64,000 bases of DNA from Actinomadura madurae (GTDB taxonomy: Bacteria; Actinomycetota; Actinomycetes; Streptosporangiales; Streptosporangiaceae). The notes under the pieces are model-generated. The model was not told where the DNA came from, did no database searches, and was given only the letters and a program-made list of their open reading frames with translations. Below, piece by piece: positions 8,397 to 14,615 of the stretch (within the stretch, counting starts at the first letter, position 1; every line of letters begins with the position of its first letter). Location of the stretch: NCBI RefSeq assembly GCF_900115095.1, contig NZ_FOVH01000019.1:124001-188000 (forward strand), given 5' to 3'. A program made the translations under genes and the position numbers.

Positions 8397-8648
8397 TCAG
8401 GCCCAGGGCGGCCGGGCCCGGCGGCGGGCGCGCTCGTCCCGGGCGGTGGCCCTGGTCCACTCCCAGCGTGAGTACAGCGTCCACGCCGAGGACCATCCGC
8501 GCTTGGAGAAGGTGCTCTGACCGGCGGAGACGCGGGACAGAACGAGCAGTTGGGCCTCGTTGCGGGTCACGAAGCGGTGGGTCTGGCGACGGGGGCGGTG
8601 ATGGCGCGCGGGCAGCAGCCGCGCGATCGCGGACGAGGGGTCGGGCAT
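8397..8648 (-). CDS. Small basic hypothetical protein (83 aa)
   Basis: I do not recognise a family. The reason to believe it is real is the strong ribosome binding site (GAGGAG, 7 nt before ATG 8648) and a non-repetitive, Trp-rich C-terminal half (KRGWSSAWTLYSRWEWTRATARDE) that does not look like antisense noise. The protein is strongly basic (many Arg/His), has no signal peptide or membrane segment and is cytoplasmic by default. It faces the exopolysaccharide operon convergently and has ~360 bp of non-coding, AT-richer sequence upstream, which could carry its promoter and that of the following plus-strand gene. Confidence 0.6.
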   Translation of the reverse strand: MPDPSSAIARLLPARHHRPRRQTHRFVTRNEAQLLVLSRVSAGQSTFSKRGWSSAWTLYSRWEWTRATARDERARRRARPPWA

Positions 8649-9007
8649 CGGAAGCTCCTCGCTCGGACGGCCGCCGCGGCCGTCCGTTCACCGAATGTAG
8701 CGCACTCGATACCGTCCGCCATGCTTCCTCCGGTCATCGGACGGCCCGGCCGATGCGCCACGGTCCCCGGGAGGGCGACGAAGCCCCCGACGTCCGGCGA
8801 AACGGAGAATTCTCGTAAAAAGGAATGCCGGGCGCTGGAAACCCGTCCACGGTAAAAGTGGAATTAATGCGCCGGTAAACGATTCGAGGACACGCAGGGA
8901 GAATTCGAAATCGTTCCGTGATCACCGCCGCCGCGGTGCTACCTTCTTGCCGACCGGAACCAGAAACCGGATGCGAACACCGACGGCGGCGACAAGGAGA
9001 ACTGGCA
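8649..9007. other. Divergent intergenic region, promoter-like, no gene
   Basis: About 360 bp between two divergent genes. It is AT-richer than its surroundings, particularly 8800-8900, with a 10-bp palindrome GAGAATTCTC at 8805-8814 and a second GAGAATTC at ~8899. It probably holds promoters for the 83-aa gene and the secreted protein at 9008. I see no RNA gene. Confidence 0.4.
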
Positions 9008-9907
9008 ATGCGGTCCCTACCGATCCAGCGCGGGGCAATTCGCCCGCAGGATCGGTGCCGGTATGCCATCGTCCCCGTTCTCGCCCGTGTCGCCGCCGTC
9101 GCGGGTTTCGCGTTCGCCGGCTGGATCGCGCTCTCCGCGCTCACCGAGACGGCGTTCGCCGACGAGCCGGCGCCCCGGCCGCAGCAGGCCGTCCATGACG
9201 CCGTCTTCGGCGAGGGCGCCATGGAGCCGGACGACCTGTCCACGTTCCGGCACCTCTCGCCCGGCCACGGCCGGGACGCGGCGGACCCGGCGGAGTCCCT
9301 CTCCGGCGACCTCCGGGAGGCCGGCGACGACCCCGTGGAATACCTCGGGTCGCGCAAGCGGGACGTGCTCGACGACAAGGACCGGGCCGTCCAGCGGATC
9401 GAGGAGCTGACCGCCGCCGCGGGCGTCCCGCGGCTGCCCGCGCCCGAGGTCCGGCCCGACCGCCCCGTCATCGGCGAACTCGTCCAGCAGATGACCGGCC
9501 CCGAGCACGCCGCCCCCGAGCACGCCGCGCCGGCGGACGCCGGTGCGCGGCCGGGGGAGGACGCCGACGCCGGCCACGCCTCCGACAAGGGCGGGCCCGC
9601 CACCGCGCGCGCCGGTCACACCAGCGCGCCCGAGACGTTCGCGGGCGCCGCGCCGGACGGCGACGGCGGCCACTGCGCGGCCTGCCGCGGCGGCGACCGC
9701 GCCCCGGTGCGGGACCCCGCCCTGCCGTCCGGACAGGACGGCCCGCGCAGCGCCGGCTCCGGCGGCGGGCACCCGTTCGTGCCGTTCGCCGACCTGCTGA
9801 CCCGGCAGTACCCCGCGGCGCCTTCCGCCGCGGGCGCGGGGACGTTCCACCGCACGGCGCTGTCCGACGTGGCCGCGCCCGGCGGCCCGTCCGTCGTCCC
9901 CGACTAG
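9008..9907 (+). CDS. Secreted or membrane-anchored hypothetical surface protein
   Basis: 299 residues starting at an ATG with AAGGAGA 7 nt upstream. Residues ~18-48 form one hydrophobic stretch (PVLARVAAVAGFAFAGWIALSAL) ending in TAFADEPAP, a classic export signal with an A-x-A-like cleavage site. The mature part is Ala/Pro/Asp-rich and mostly disordered, with a short HAAPEHAAPADAG repeat, one C-x-x-C (HCAACRGG) near residue 220 and no recognisable domain. It lies directly upstream of the chaplin gene (195 bp) on the same strand. Proteins of this type sit next to chaplins in several actinomycetes, but that is general memory and no function is assigned. No LPxTG/LAxTG sorting signal is present. 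Confidence 0.75.
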   Translation: MRSLPIQRGAIRPQDRCRYAIVPVLARVAAVAGFAFAGWIALSALTETAFADEPAPRPQQAVHDAVFGEGAMEPDDLSTFRHLSPGHGRDAADPAESLSGDLREAGDDPVEYLGSRKRDVLDDKDRAVQRIEELTAAAGVPRLPAPEVRPDRPVIGELVQQMTGPEHAAPEHAAPADAGARPGEDADAGHASDKGGPATARAGHTSAPETFAGAAPDGDGGHCAACRGGDRAPVRDPALPSGQDGPRSAGSGGGHPFVPFADLLTRQYPAAPSAAGAGTFHRTALSDVAAPGGPSVVPD

Positions 9908-10101
9908 GGGTCTCCCACAGCCGTCCGGCCACCGCCGGCCGGCCGCGGCGCGGCCGCGTGCGCGAAGCACGCCGCCCGCCCCCTTTCACCAGACCTTCCT
10001 CTGAGGCAACGGCCGACCACCGGCCGCTGCCGGGCTGCGCCCACCCGGACGGTGCCGCGCAGCGTTCACCACCGAGATCGAAGCAACGACAGGAGAAACT
10101 C

Positions 10102-11013
10102 ATGCGCAAGTGGGCGAAGAGCACGAGCCGCGCGGCCCTGGTGGCCGCGGGAGCCCTCGTCGTCGGAGCCGCCTTCGGCTCCGGGCCCGCCGGCGCCGCC
10201 ACCCTGCACGGCGGCGGCCACGACGGCAAGGTCCGCATGGAGACCTCGCACAACTTCGGCGTCCTGAACGGCAACCAGGTGTTCGCGCCGATCAGCATCC
10301 CCGTCGACGTGTGCGGCAACGCCATCGCGATCGCCGGGATCAGCCGGGCCCAGTGCAAGGGCGGCGCGACCGTCAAGAACCCCGGCGGCCGCAACGTGAA
10401 GATGGAGAGCGCCGGCAACTTCGGGATCGGCAACGGCAACCAGGTGTTCGCGCCGATCAGCGTCCCGGTCGACGTGTGCGGCAACGCCGTCGGCGCGCTC
10501 GGCGCGGCGCAGGCCCAGTGCAAGGGCGGCGCGACCGTCAAGAACTCCGGCGGCCGCAAGGTGAAGATGAAGAGCGCCGGCAACTTCGGGATCCTGAACG
10601 GCAACCAGGCCTACATCCCGATCAGCGTCCCGGTCAACGCCTGCGGCAACGCCGTCGGCGCGCTCGGCGCGGCGGAGGCGCAGTGCAAGGGCGGGGCGAC
10701 CGTCGACAACGGGCACAAGTCCGCGCCGCCCACCTACCGGACGCCGAAGAAGCCGAAGCCCTACAAGCCGTCCAAGCACCGCCCGGCGGCCGAGCACACC
10801 AAGCTGCCCTCGACGATGCGCGCCGACGGCTCCCGCGTCGCGCGTCCCGACGCCGGCCACCGCACCGCGGACGCCGTGCCCGGCGTGCGGGGTGTCCTCG
10901 ACACGATCAAGCGGCCCGTCAAGACGTCCGGCGTCGGCGTCGAGCCGGGGCGGATCGCCCCGCGCCTGGCCAAGGGCAGCGTGCCCGTCGCGCTCGGGTC
11001 GCCGCTCTCCTGA
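10102..11013 (+). CDS. Chaplin-family protein with three chaplin domains
   Basis: 303 residues; ATG preceded by AGGAGA. A signal peptide ends around residue 32 (GPAGAATLHG). Three chaplin domains follow at residues 51-90, 106-145 and 161-200 with an exact 55-residue period. Each has NFG-x-x-NGNQ, I-x-VPV-x-x-CGNA and a second Cys in AQCKGGATV, 14 residues after the first. Chaplins are secreted amyloid-forming hydrophobic proteins that coat aerial hyphae and spores and lower surface tension. Long Streptomyces chaplins have two domains and a sortase-anchored C-terminus. This one has three domains and a ~100-residue basic, Pro-rich tail (TPKKPKPYKPSKHRP) with no LAxTG motif and no C-terminal membrane helix. 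It should therefore be freely secreted or held by charge. Confidence 0.93.
   Translation: MRKWAKSTSRAALVAAGALVVGAAFGSGPAGAATLHGGGHDGKVRMETSHNFGVLNGNQVFAPISIPVDVCGNAIAIAGISRAQCKGGATVKNPGGRNVKMESAGNFGIGNGNQVFAPISVPVDVCGNAVGALGAAQAQCKGGATVKNSGGRKVKMKSAGNFGILNGNQAYIPISVPVNACGNAVGALGAAEAQCKGGATVDNGHKSAPPTYRTPKKPKPYKPSKHRPAAEHTKLPSTMRADGSRVARPDAGHRTADAVPGVRGVLDTIKRPVKTSGVGVEPGRIAPRLAKGSVPVALGSPLS
10252..10701 (+). repeat. Three tandem chaplin-domain repeats, 165-bp period
   Basis: Copies begin at 10252, 10417 and 10582, each coding 40 conserved residues plus a 15-residue linker (KNPGGRNVKMESAG-type). Copies 2 and 3 are nearly identical in the first half, suggesting recent duplication or gene conversion. 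Confidence 0.9.
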
Positions 11014-11060
11014 CCTGACATGGTCCGGACCAGGGTGACGACCCGCGGCCGGACGACGGC

Positions 11061-11092
11061 GGAAGGGGGCGGCAGACGTGCCGCCCCCTTCC
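11061..11092 (+). terminator. Hairpin after the chaplin gene
   Basis: Perfect 14-bp stem GGAAGGGGGCGGCA / TGCCGCCCCCTTCC with a GACG loop, 48 nt after the chaplin stop and 36 nt before the sortase start. It probably ends or attenuates chaplin transcription so that the sortase is expressed at a lower level or from its own promoter. Confidence 0.6.
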
Positions 11093-11127
11093 CCATGCCC
11101 GCGGAACCCCAGATGGAGGAGAGAACC

Positions 11128-11685
11128 ATGCTCGGCCGGAAGTCCCTCTGCGCGGTCGCCGTCGCCGCGTTCTGCGCGCTGCCCGCCGTCTCCGTCCCGC
11201 CCGCGCAGGCCGCCCCCGCGCGCGGCACGGCCGCGGTCGCGGCCACCGCGGCCCGGCCGCGGACGGGCACGGTGATCGCGCGCCTCCAGATCCGGCGGAT
11301 GGGCCTGAAGACCCTGGTCAGGCAGGGCGTCGGCCGGGCGGTGCTGCGGCGCGGCGTCGGCCACTACCCGGGGACCGCGCTCCCCGGGCGCGCGGGCAAC
11401 ACCGTCCTGCTCGGCCACCGGACGACCTGGCGGCACCCCTTCGGCGAGCTGGACCGGATGCGGCGCGGCGACCGGATCGTCCTGCGCGTGGGCCGGCGGA
11501 CCTACGTGTACCGGGTCCGGCTCAAGCGCGTCATCAAGCCCCGGGACCGGCGCGCTCTGGAGCCGGTGCCGTTCCACCGCGGCAGCGCCCCGGACGGCCG
11601 GTACGTCACGCTGATCACCTGCACGCCGAAGGGATCGGACCGGCGCCGCCTCGTCGTCGTCGGCAAGATCGCGTCGAGGCGCTGA
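11128..11685 (+). CDS. Secreted class E/F-type sortase
   Basis: 185 residues from ATG 11128 (GGAGGAGAG upstream). Signal peptide with cleavage near AQAAPARG (~residue 29). The sortase core carries all catalytic residues: LLGHRTTW (His ~97), TLITCTP (Cys ~165, the TLxTC signature) and DRRRLVV (Arg ~172-174). Sortases cut a C-terminal sorting signal and link proteins to the wall. Class E enzymes of actinomycetes recognise LAxTG and anchor long chaplins. This protein has no C-terminal membrane helix, and no neighbour here carries a sorting motif, so its substrates must be elsewhere, or the enzyme is soluble after signal cleavage. The placement next to a chaplin gene still suggests a cell-surface assembly role. 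Confidence 0.85.
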   Translation: MLGRKSLCAVAVAAFCALPAVSVPPAQAAPARGTAAVAATAARPRTGTVIARLQIRRMGLKTLVRQGVGRAVLRRGVGHYPGTALPGRAGNTVLLGHRTTWRHPFGELDRMRRGDRIVLRVGRRTYVYRVRLKRVIKPRDRRALEPVPFHRGSAPDGRYVTLITCTPKGSDRRRLVVVGKIASRR

Positions 11686-11687
11686 GT

Positions 11688-11705
11688 CGCGGCGCGAGCG
11701 CCGCG
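11688..11705. terminator. GC hairpin between convergent sortase and metalloprotease genes
   Basis: CGCGGCG-CGAG-CGCCGCG perfect 7-bp stem directly after the sortase stop and 24 nt before the convergent metalloprotease stop. No T-run, so only moderate support as a terminator. Confidence 0.4.
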
Positions 11706-11728
11706 CGCCGCCTCCGGCCCGCCGCCGG

Positions 11729-12724
11729 TCAGCGCCCGCCGTAGAGCGAGATCAGCCCGGCGTGGTCGCCCTTGCCGAGCGTCGCGGCCCCGTCGTCGCA
11801 GGCCCCGATGGACGGCGCCATCGTGAGGTCGGAGTGCTGGGACCCGCTGACGTGGTCGAGGCCGAGGACGTGGCCCGTCTCGTGCGTCGCGACCGCCTCG
11901 ACGGAGTAGGAGCCCGGCCGGCACGTCCCGCCCGTCCACCACTGCCTGTCCTGCGTCTGCAGCGCCATGTCCGTCTCGACCATCCGCGTGCCGCTGAACC
12001 ACATGCAGGTCGCGGCGAGCACGTTGCGGCCCGCGCCCGGCATGGCCAGCCAGCCGAACGTGTTGGCCCGGTCGCGGGCGCCGCAGGCCGCCCCGCCGGT
12101 CAGGTTCGGCGGCCGGTTGCTCTGCCCGGCGTAGTTCTCGTGCACGTTCGGCTGCGGCGTGAACCGGCCCCCGCTCACGCAGTCGGTGCGGGCGTTGACC
12201 ATGTTCGAGACGCCCTTGGCGATGGGCGCCAGCGGCAGCCCGGAACCCCCCGCGTGGTAGTGCCACTGGACGGTGTGGCCCCGCGGCCACCTGGCGGGCT
12301 CGGGACGGTACGTGCCGTCCTGGCACGCGGCCACCGCCGCGCGGGCCATGCGCGGCCTGCCCTGCGGCACCCGCCCGCTCCGGGTGCGGATGGTGATCTT
12401 GCCGGTCCGCCGGTCCACCCGGATGTGCAGCTCGGAGCCGCCGTTGGTGTGCAGCTGCTGCGCCACCAGCGAGGTCCCGTCGGTCGGCACGACCGCCGCC
12501 AGCCCGTTGCCGCGCACGGTCCGGCCGCGCAGGTCGCAGTCGTCGATCCTGATCGTGTGCGGCAGCGTCCGGACGGCGAGCGCCCCGACGGCCTTGCACC
12601 AGGCCGGTGGTCGCGGGGCCGCGGCGGCGGTGGCCGTCGCGCTGGGCGCCGTGCAGGCGAGTGCCGCGGTCACCGCGGCGGTCACGGCGCCCGCCCGCCG
12701 GGCCGCCGTTGAGAAGTCGCGCAT
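11729..12724 (-). CDS. Secreted matrixin-like zinc metalloprotease
   Basis: 331 residues. Alanine-rich signal peptide (residues 1-35). The C-terminal third has the complete metzincin zinc site HETGHVLGLDH (His ~281, Glu ~282, His ~285, His ~291) and a downstream Met-turn candidate, LTMAPS (Met ~302). This matches the M10 matrixin group, and the protein ends in a typical LGKGDHAGLISLYG segment (the D-x-x-x-I-x-x-L-Y helix of MMP-like domains). Between the signal and the protease domain are ~150 residues of unknown fold with several Cys (possible disulfides), perhaps a pro-region. It would degrade proteins outside the cell. Convergent with the sortase; its promoter lies in the AT-rich stretch after 12725. 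Confidence 0.87.
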   Translation of the reverse strand: MRDFSTAARRAGAVTAAVTAALACTAPSATATAAAAPRPPAWCKAVGALAVRTLPHTIRIDDCDLRGRTVRGNGLAAVVPTDGTSLVAQQLHTNGGSELHIRVDRRTGKITIRTRSGRVPQGRPRMARAAVAACQDGTYRPEPARWPRGHTVQWHYHAGGSGLPLAPIAKGVSNMVNARTDCVSGGRFTPQPNVHENYAGQSNRPPNLTGGAACGARDRANTFGWLAMPGAGRNVLAATCMWFSGTRMVETDMALQTQDRQWWTGGTCRPGSYSVEAVATHETGHVLGLDHVSGSQHSDLTMAPSIGACDDGAATLGKGDHAGLISLYGGR

Positions 12725-13076
12725 TCCAGTTCTCCAATGTTCGGAACTTACCCTCGCAGTCTTTGCGCGGGCGGGGGAAAGGAAAACCGACGCCGACTAA
12801 AATGATCACCATCTCGGGTGGGATGCCATTCGTGAATGGGGGAAGTCGTGGCTGTTTGTCGAGAATTGTCGACAGGGATCGTTCGGGGGTGGGCGTAAGT
12901 ATTCGGTAAATCGTTGCCTATAATCCTGTAAACGCGTTTATAGCTGGCGTGCAGGGAAAAGCAGGAGGTAATCCGGCAACTCGGGATCAACAGAACAACC
13001 GCGACCGAGTGGCGGGCACCACCTCCCCCCGGCCCCCCGCCGTCCGGGAGCGTTCACGGAAGCGGAGGTGCTCAAC
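12725..13076. promoter_or_regulatory. Divergent promoter region with candidate stress-sigma promoter
   Basis: 350 bp without a gene. On the plus strand, TATAAT at 12919-12924 is a perfect -10-like hexamer with no good -35. GTTT (12936-12939), N14, GGGAAA (12954-12959) fits the sigmaB/sigmaF-type consensus of actinomycetes and would suit the DUF2382 stress-type gene downstream. The region is clearly AT-richer than its flanks. An AGGAGG-like site at 12962 has no start codon after it. All promoter calls are by eye. Confidence 0.35.
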
Positions 13077-14204
13077 GTGGAGACGCAGACGCAGGTGCGG
13101 GAACTGATGGGCATGAGCGTGACCGACACGAACGGGACGAAGGTCGGCACGATCAAGCAGGTCTACCTCAACGACGACTCCGGCTCGCCGGAGTGGGTGA
13201 CCGTCCACACCGGGTGGTTCGGGATGCGCGAGAGCTTCGTCCCCCTGTCCGGCGCGCGCAAGAGCAAGGACGCCCTCCAGGTTCCGTACGACAAGGAGAC
13301 CATCAAGGGCGCTCCGAACGTCGACGCCGACGAACACCTGTCGCATGCCCAGATCGTCGACCTGTACCGGCACTACGGCGTCCGTCCTCCGGGTGGCCGG
13401 CGCTCCGGTGGCGAGACGGGCACGTCCGAGGCGTCCGGTGACCGTCGCATGGCCGGTGGCGAGAGCGGTGAGGGCAAGGCGGCCGGAGCCGCCGGCACGG
13501 CCGGTACTTCCGAGACCGGTACTTCCGAGGCCGGGGGCACTTCCGAGACCGGGGGCGCGGGCGGTCCGGCGGGTGCCGCCGGGACGGCCGGCATGGCGGG
13601 CGCCGCCGGGATGGCGGTGCACCCCGAGAAGGGCCGGCGCGGGACGACCGAGCAGCCCGCGGGCCAGTCGAGCACGGGCCAGTCGAGCACGGGCCAGTCG
13701 ACCACGGGCCAGTCGACCACGGGCCAGTCGACCACGGGCCAGCAGCCGGGCGGCCGGGCGATGCCGGCGCAGTCGCCGCGCGAGGGCGCCGAGGCCCCGA
13801 TGACCGAGATCACCCGGTTCGAGGAGCAGATGCGGATCGGCACCGAGCGGCACGAGGCCGGCCGCGTCCGGGTGCACAAGTGGGTCGAGACGGAGACGGT
13901 CGAGCGGACGATCCCGGTCTCGCACGAGGAGCTCAAGGTCGACCGCGAGCCGATCACCGCCGGCCGGCCGGACCCGAAGGTGACCATCGCCGAGGAGGAC
14001 CAGGAGATCATCCTCTACGAGGAGCGCCCGGTCATCGCGAAGGAGACGGTGCCGGTCGAGCGCGTCCGGCTGCGCACCGAGCAGGTGCAGGACGAGCAGA
14101 CGATCCGCGGCGAGCTCCGCAAGGAGCGCATCGAGGTCACCCGCGACGACGGCACGCGCGCCGGCGGCGAGCGCGGGCGCGACCGCGACCGTCCGGCCAC
14201 CTGA
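13077..14204 (+). CDS. PRC-barrel and DUF2382 (YsnF/AvaK) protein with tandem Gln-Ser-Thr repeats
   Basis: About 375 residues. N-terminal PRC-barrel (residues ~1-90: MGMSVTDTNGTKVGTIKQVYL, SPEWVTVHTGWFG). A long disordered Gly/Ala/Thr/Ser-rich linker (~100-235) contains five TGQSS/TT repeats. The C-terminal DUF2382 domain (~235-360) has the typical VRVHKWVETETVERTIPV, EELKVDREPI and ERPVIAKETVPVERVRL strands. DUF2382 proteins are associated with stress responses and have no known enzymatic role. I prefer GTG 13077 over GTG 13068 because GGAGG at 13064-13068 is then 8 nt upstream; the earlier GTG lies inside that site. A candidate stress-sigma promoter lies at 12936-12959. Confidence 0.9.
   Translation: METQTQVRELMGMSVTDTNGTKVGTIKQVYLNDDSGSPEWVTVHTGWFGMRESFVPLSGARKSKDALQVPYDKETIKGAPNVDADEHLSHAQIVDLYRHYGVRPPGGRRSGGETGTSEASGDRRMAGGESGEGKAAGAAGTAGTSETGTSEAGGTSETGGAGGPAGAAGTAGMAGAAGMAVHPEKGRRGTTEQPAGQSSTGQSSTGQSTTGQSTTGQSTTGQQPGGRAMPAQSPREGAEAPMTEITRFEEQMRIGTERHEAGRVRVHKWVETETVERTIPVSHEELKVDREPITAGRPDPKVTIAEEDQEIILYEERPVIAKETVPVERVRLRTEQVQDEQTIRGELRKERIEVTRDDGTRAGGERGRDRDRPAT
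13661..13743 (+). repeat. 15-bp in-frame minisatellite within the PRC-barrel/DUF2382 gene
   Basis: Five copies of GGGCCAGTCGA(G/C)CAC followed by a partial sixth, coding the pentapeptide Gly-Gln-Ser-(Ser/Thr)-Thr. The first two copies carry the AGC variant and the next three the ACC variant. Copy number is likely to vary between strains by slippage, changing the length of the disordered linker without shifting frame. Confidence 0.9.
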
Positions 14205-14615
14205 CCGCGGGGCCGCACCGGCTGCCGGGCCCGCTCCGTGCCCGCCCGGGGGTGGGGCGCGGGTGGCCGGGTCTGGCCAGCGGATCCGTGGGGGCGGACG
14301 GGCCGCCGCGTGCCCGCACGGCGGCCGGACGGGTGGGCCGATCATGGCCCACCCGTCCGACCGGCTTTGTTTGGCCCATGATTCAACGTGTGAATTTAGT
14401 GGTCGTCAAGCCCTCTTCCACAGTTCCCGGCCACGGTCCGGTCTGTAATAGGCAGGTTTGTTGACAGGTAGCCGGGAGGCGGGGGAGGTTCCTGGGTGAC
14501 GACGCCGGCGGCGCCGGGGTCATGGCCGTCCGGGCGAGCCATGACCCCGGCGCCCCGTCACGCACGCGGCCCGCCGGGCCGCGTGGGCGTCCTCGGACGA
14601 CCCAGGAGGGACGAC
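14205..14615. other. Intergenic leader region upstream of GH3 gene
   Basis: 411 bp with no credible gene. The first half (14260-14355) is GC-rich. 14370-14460 is AT-richer and ends in TTGACA at 14461-14466, a possible -35. A 17-bp perfect inverted repeat at 14510-14554 lies in what would be the GH3 leader and is annotated separately. Confidence 0.4.
14510..14554 (+). promoter_or_regulatory. Long perfect hairpin in the GH3 leader
   Basis: GGCGCCGGGGTCATGGC (14510-14526) and its exact reverse complement (14538-14554) form a 17-bp stem with an 11-nt loop, ending ~50 nt before the GH3 ribosome site. No T-run follows. It may be a transcription attenuator, an mRNA-stabilising structure or a large operator. 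Confidence 0.5.

Noticed and set aside
13661..13743. CRISPR array
   Set aside because: Direct 15-bp tandem units without spacers, in frame inside a coding gene.
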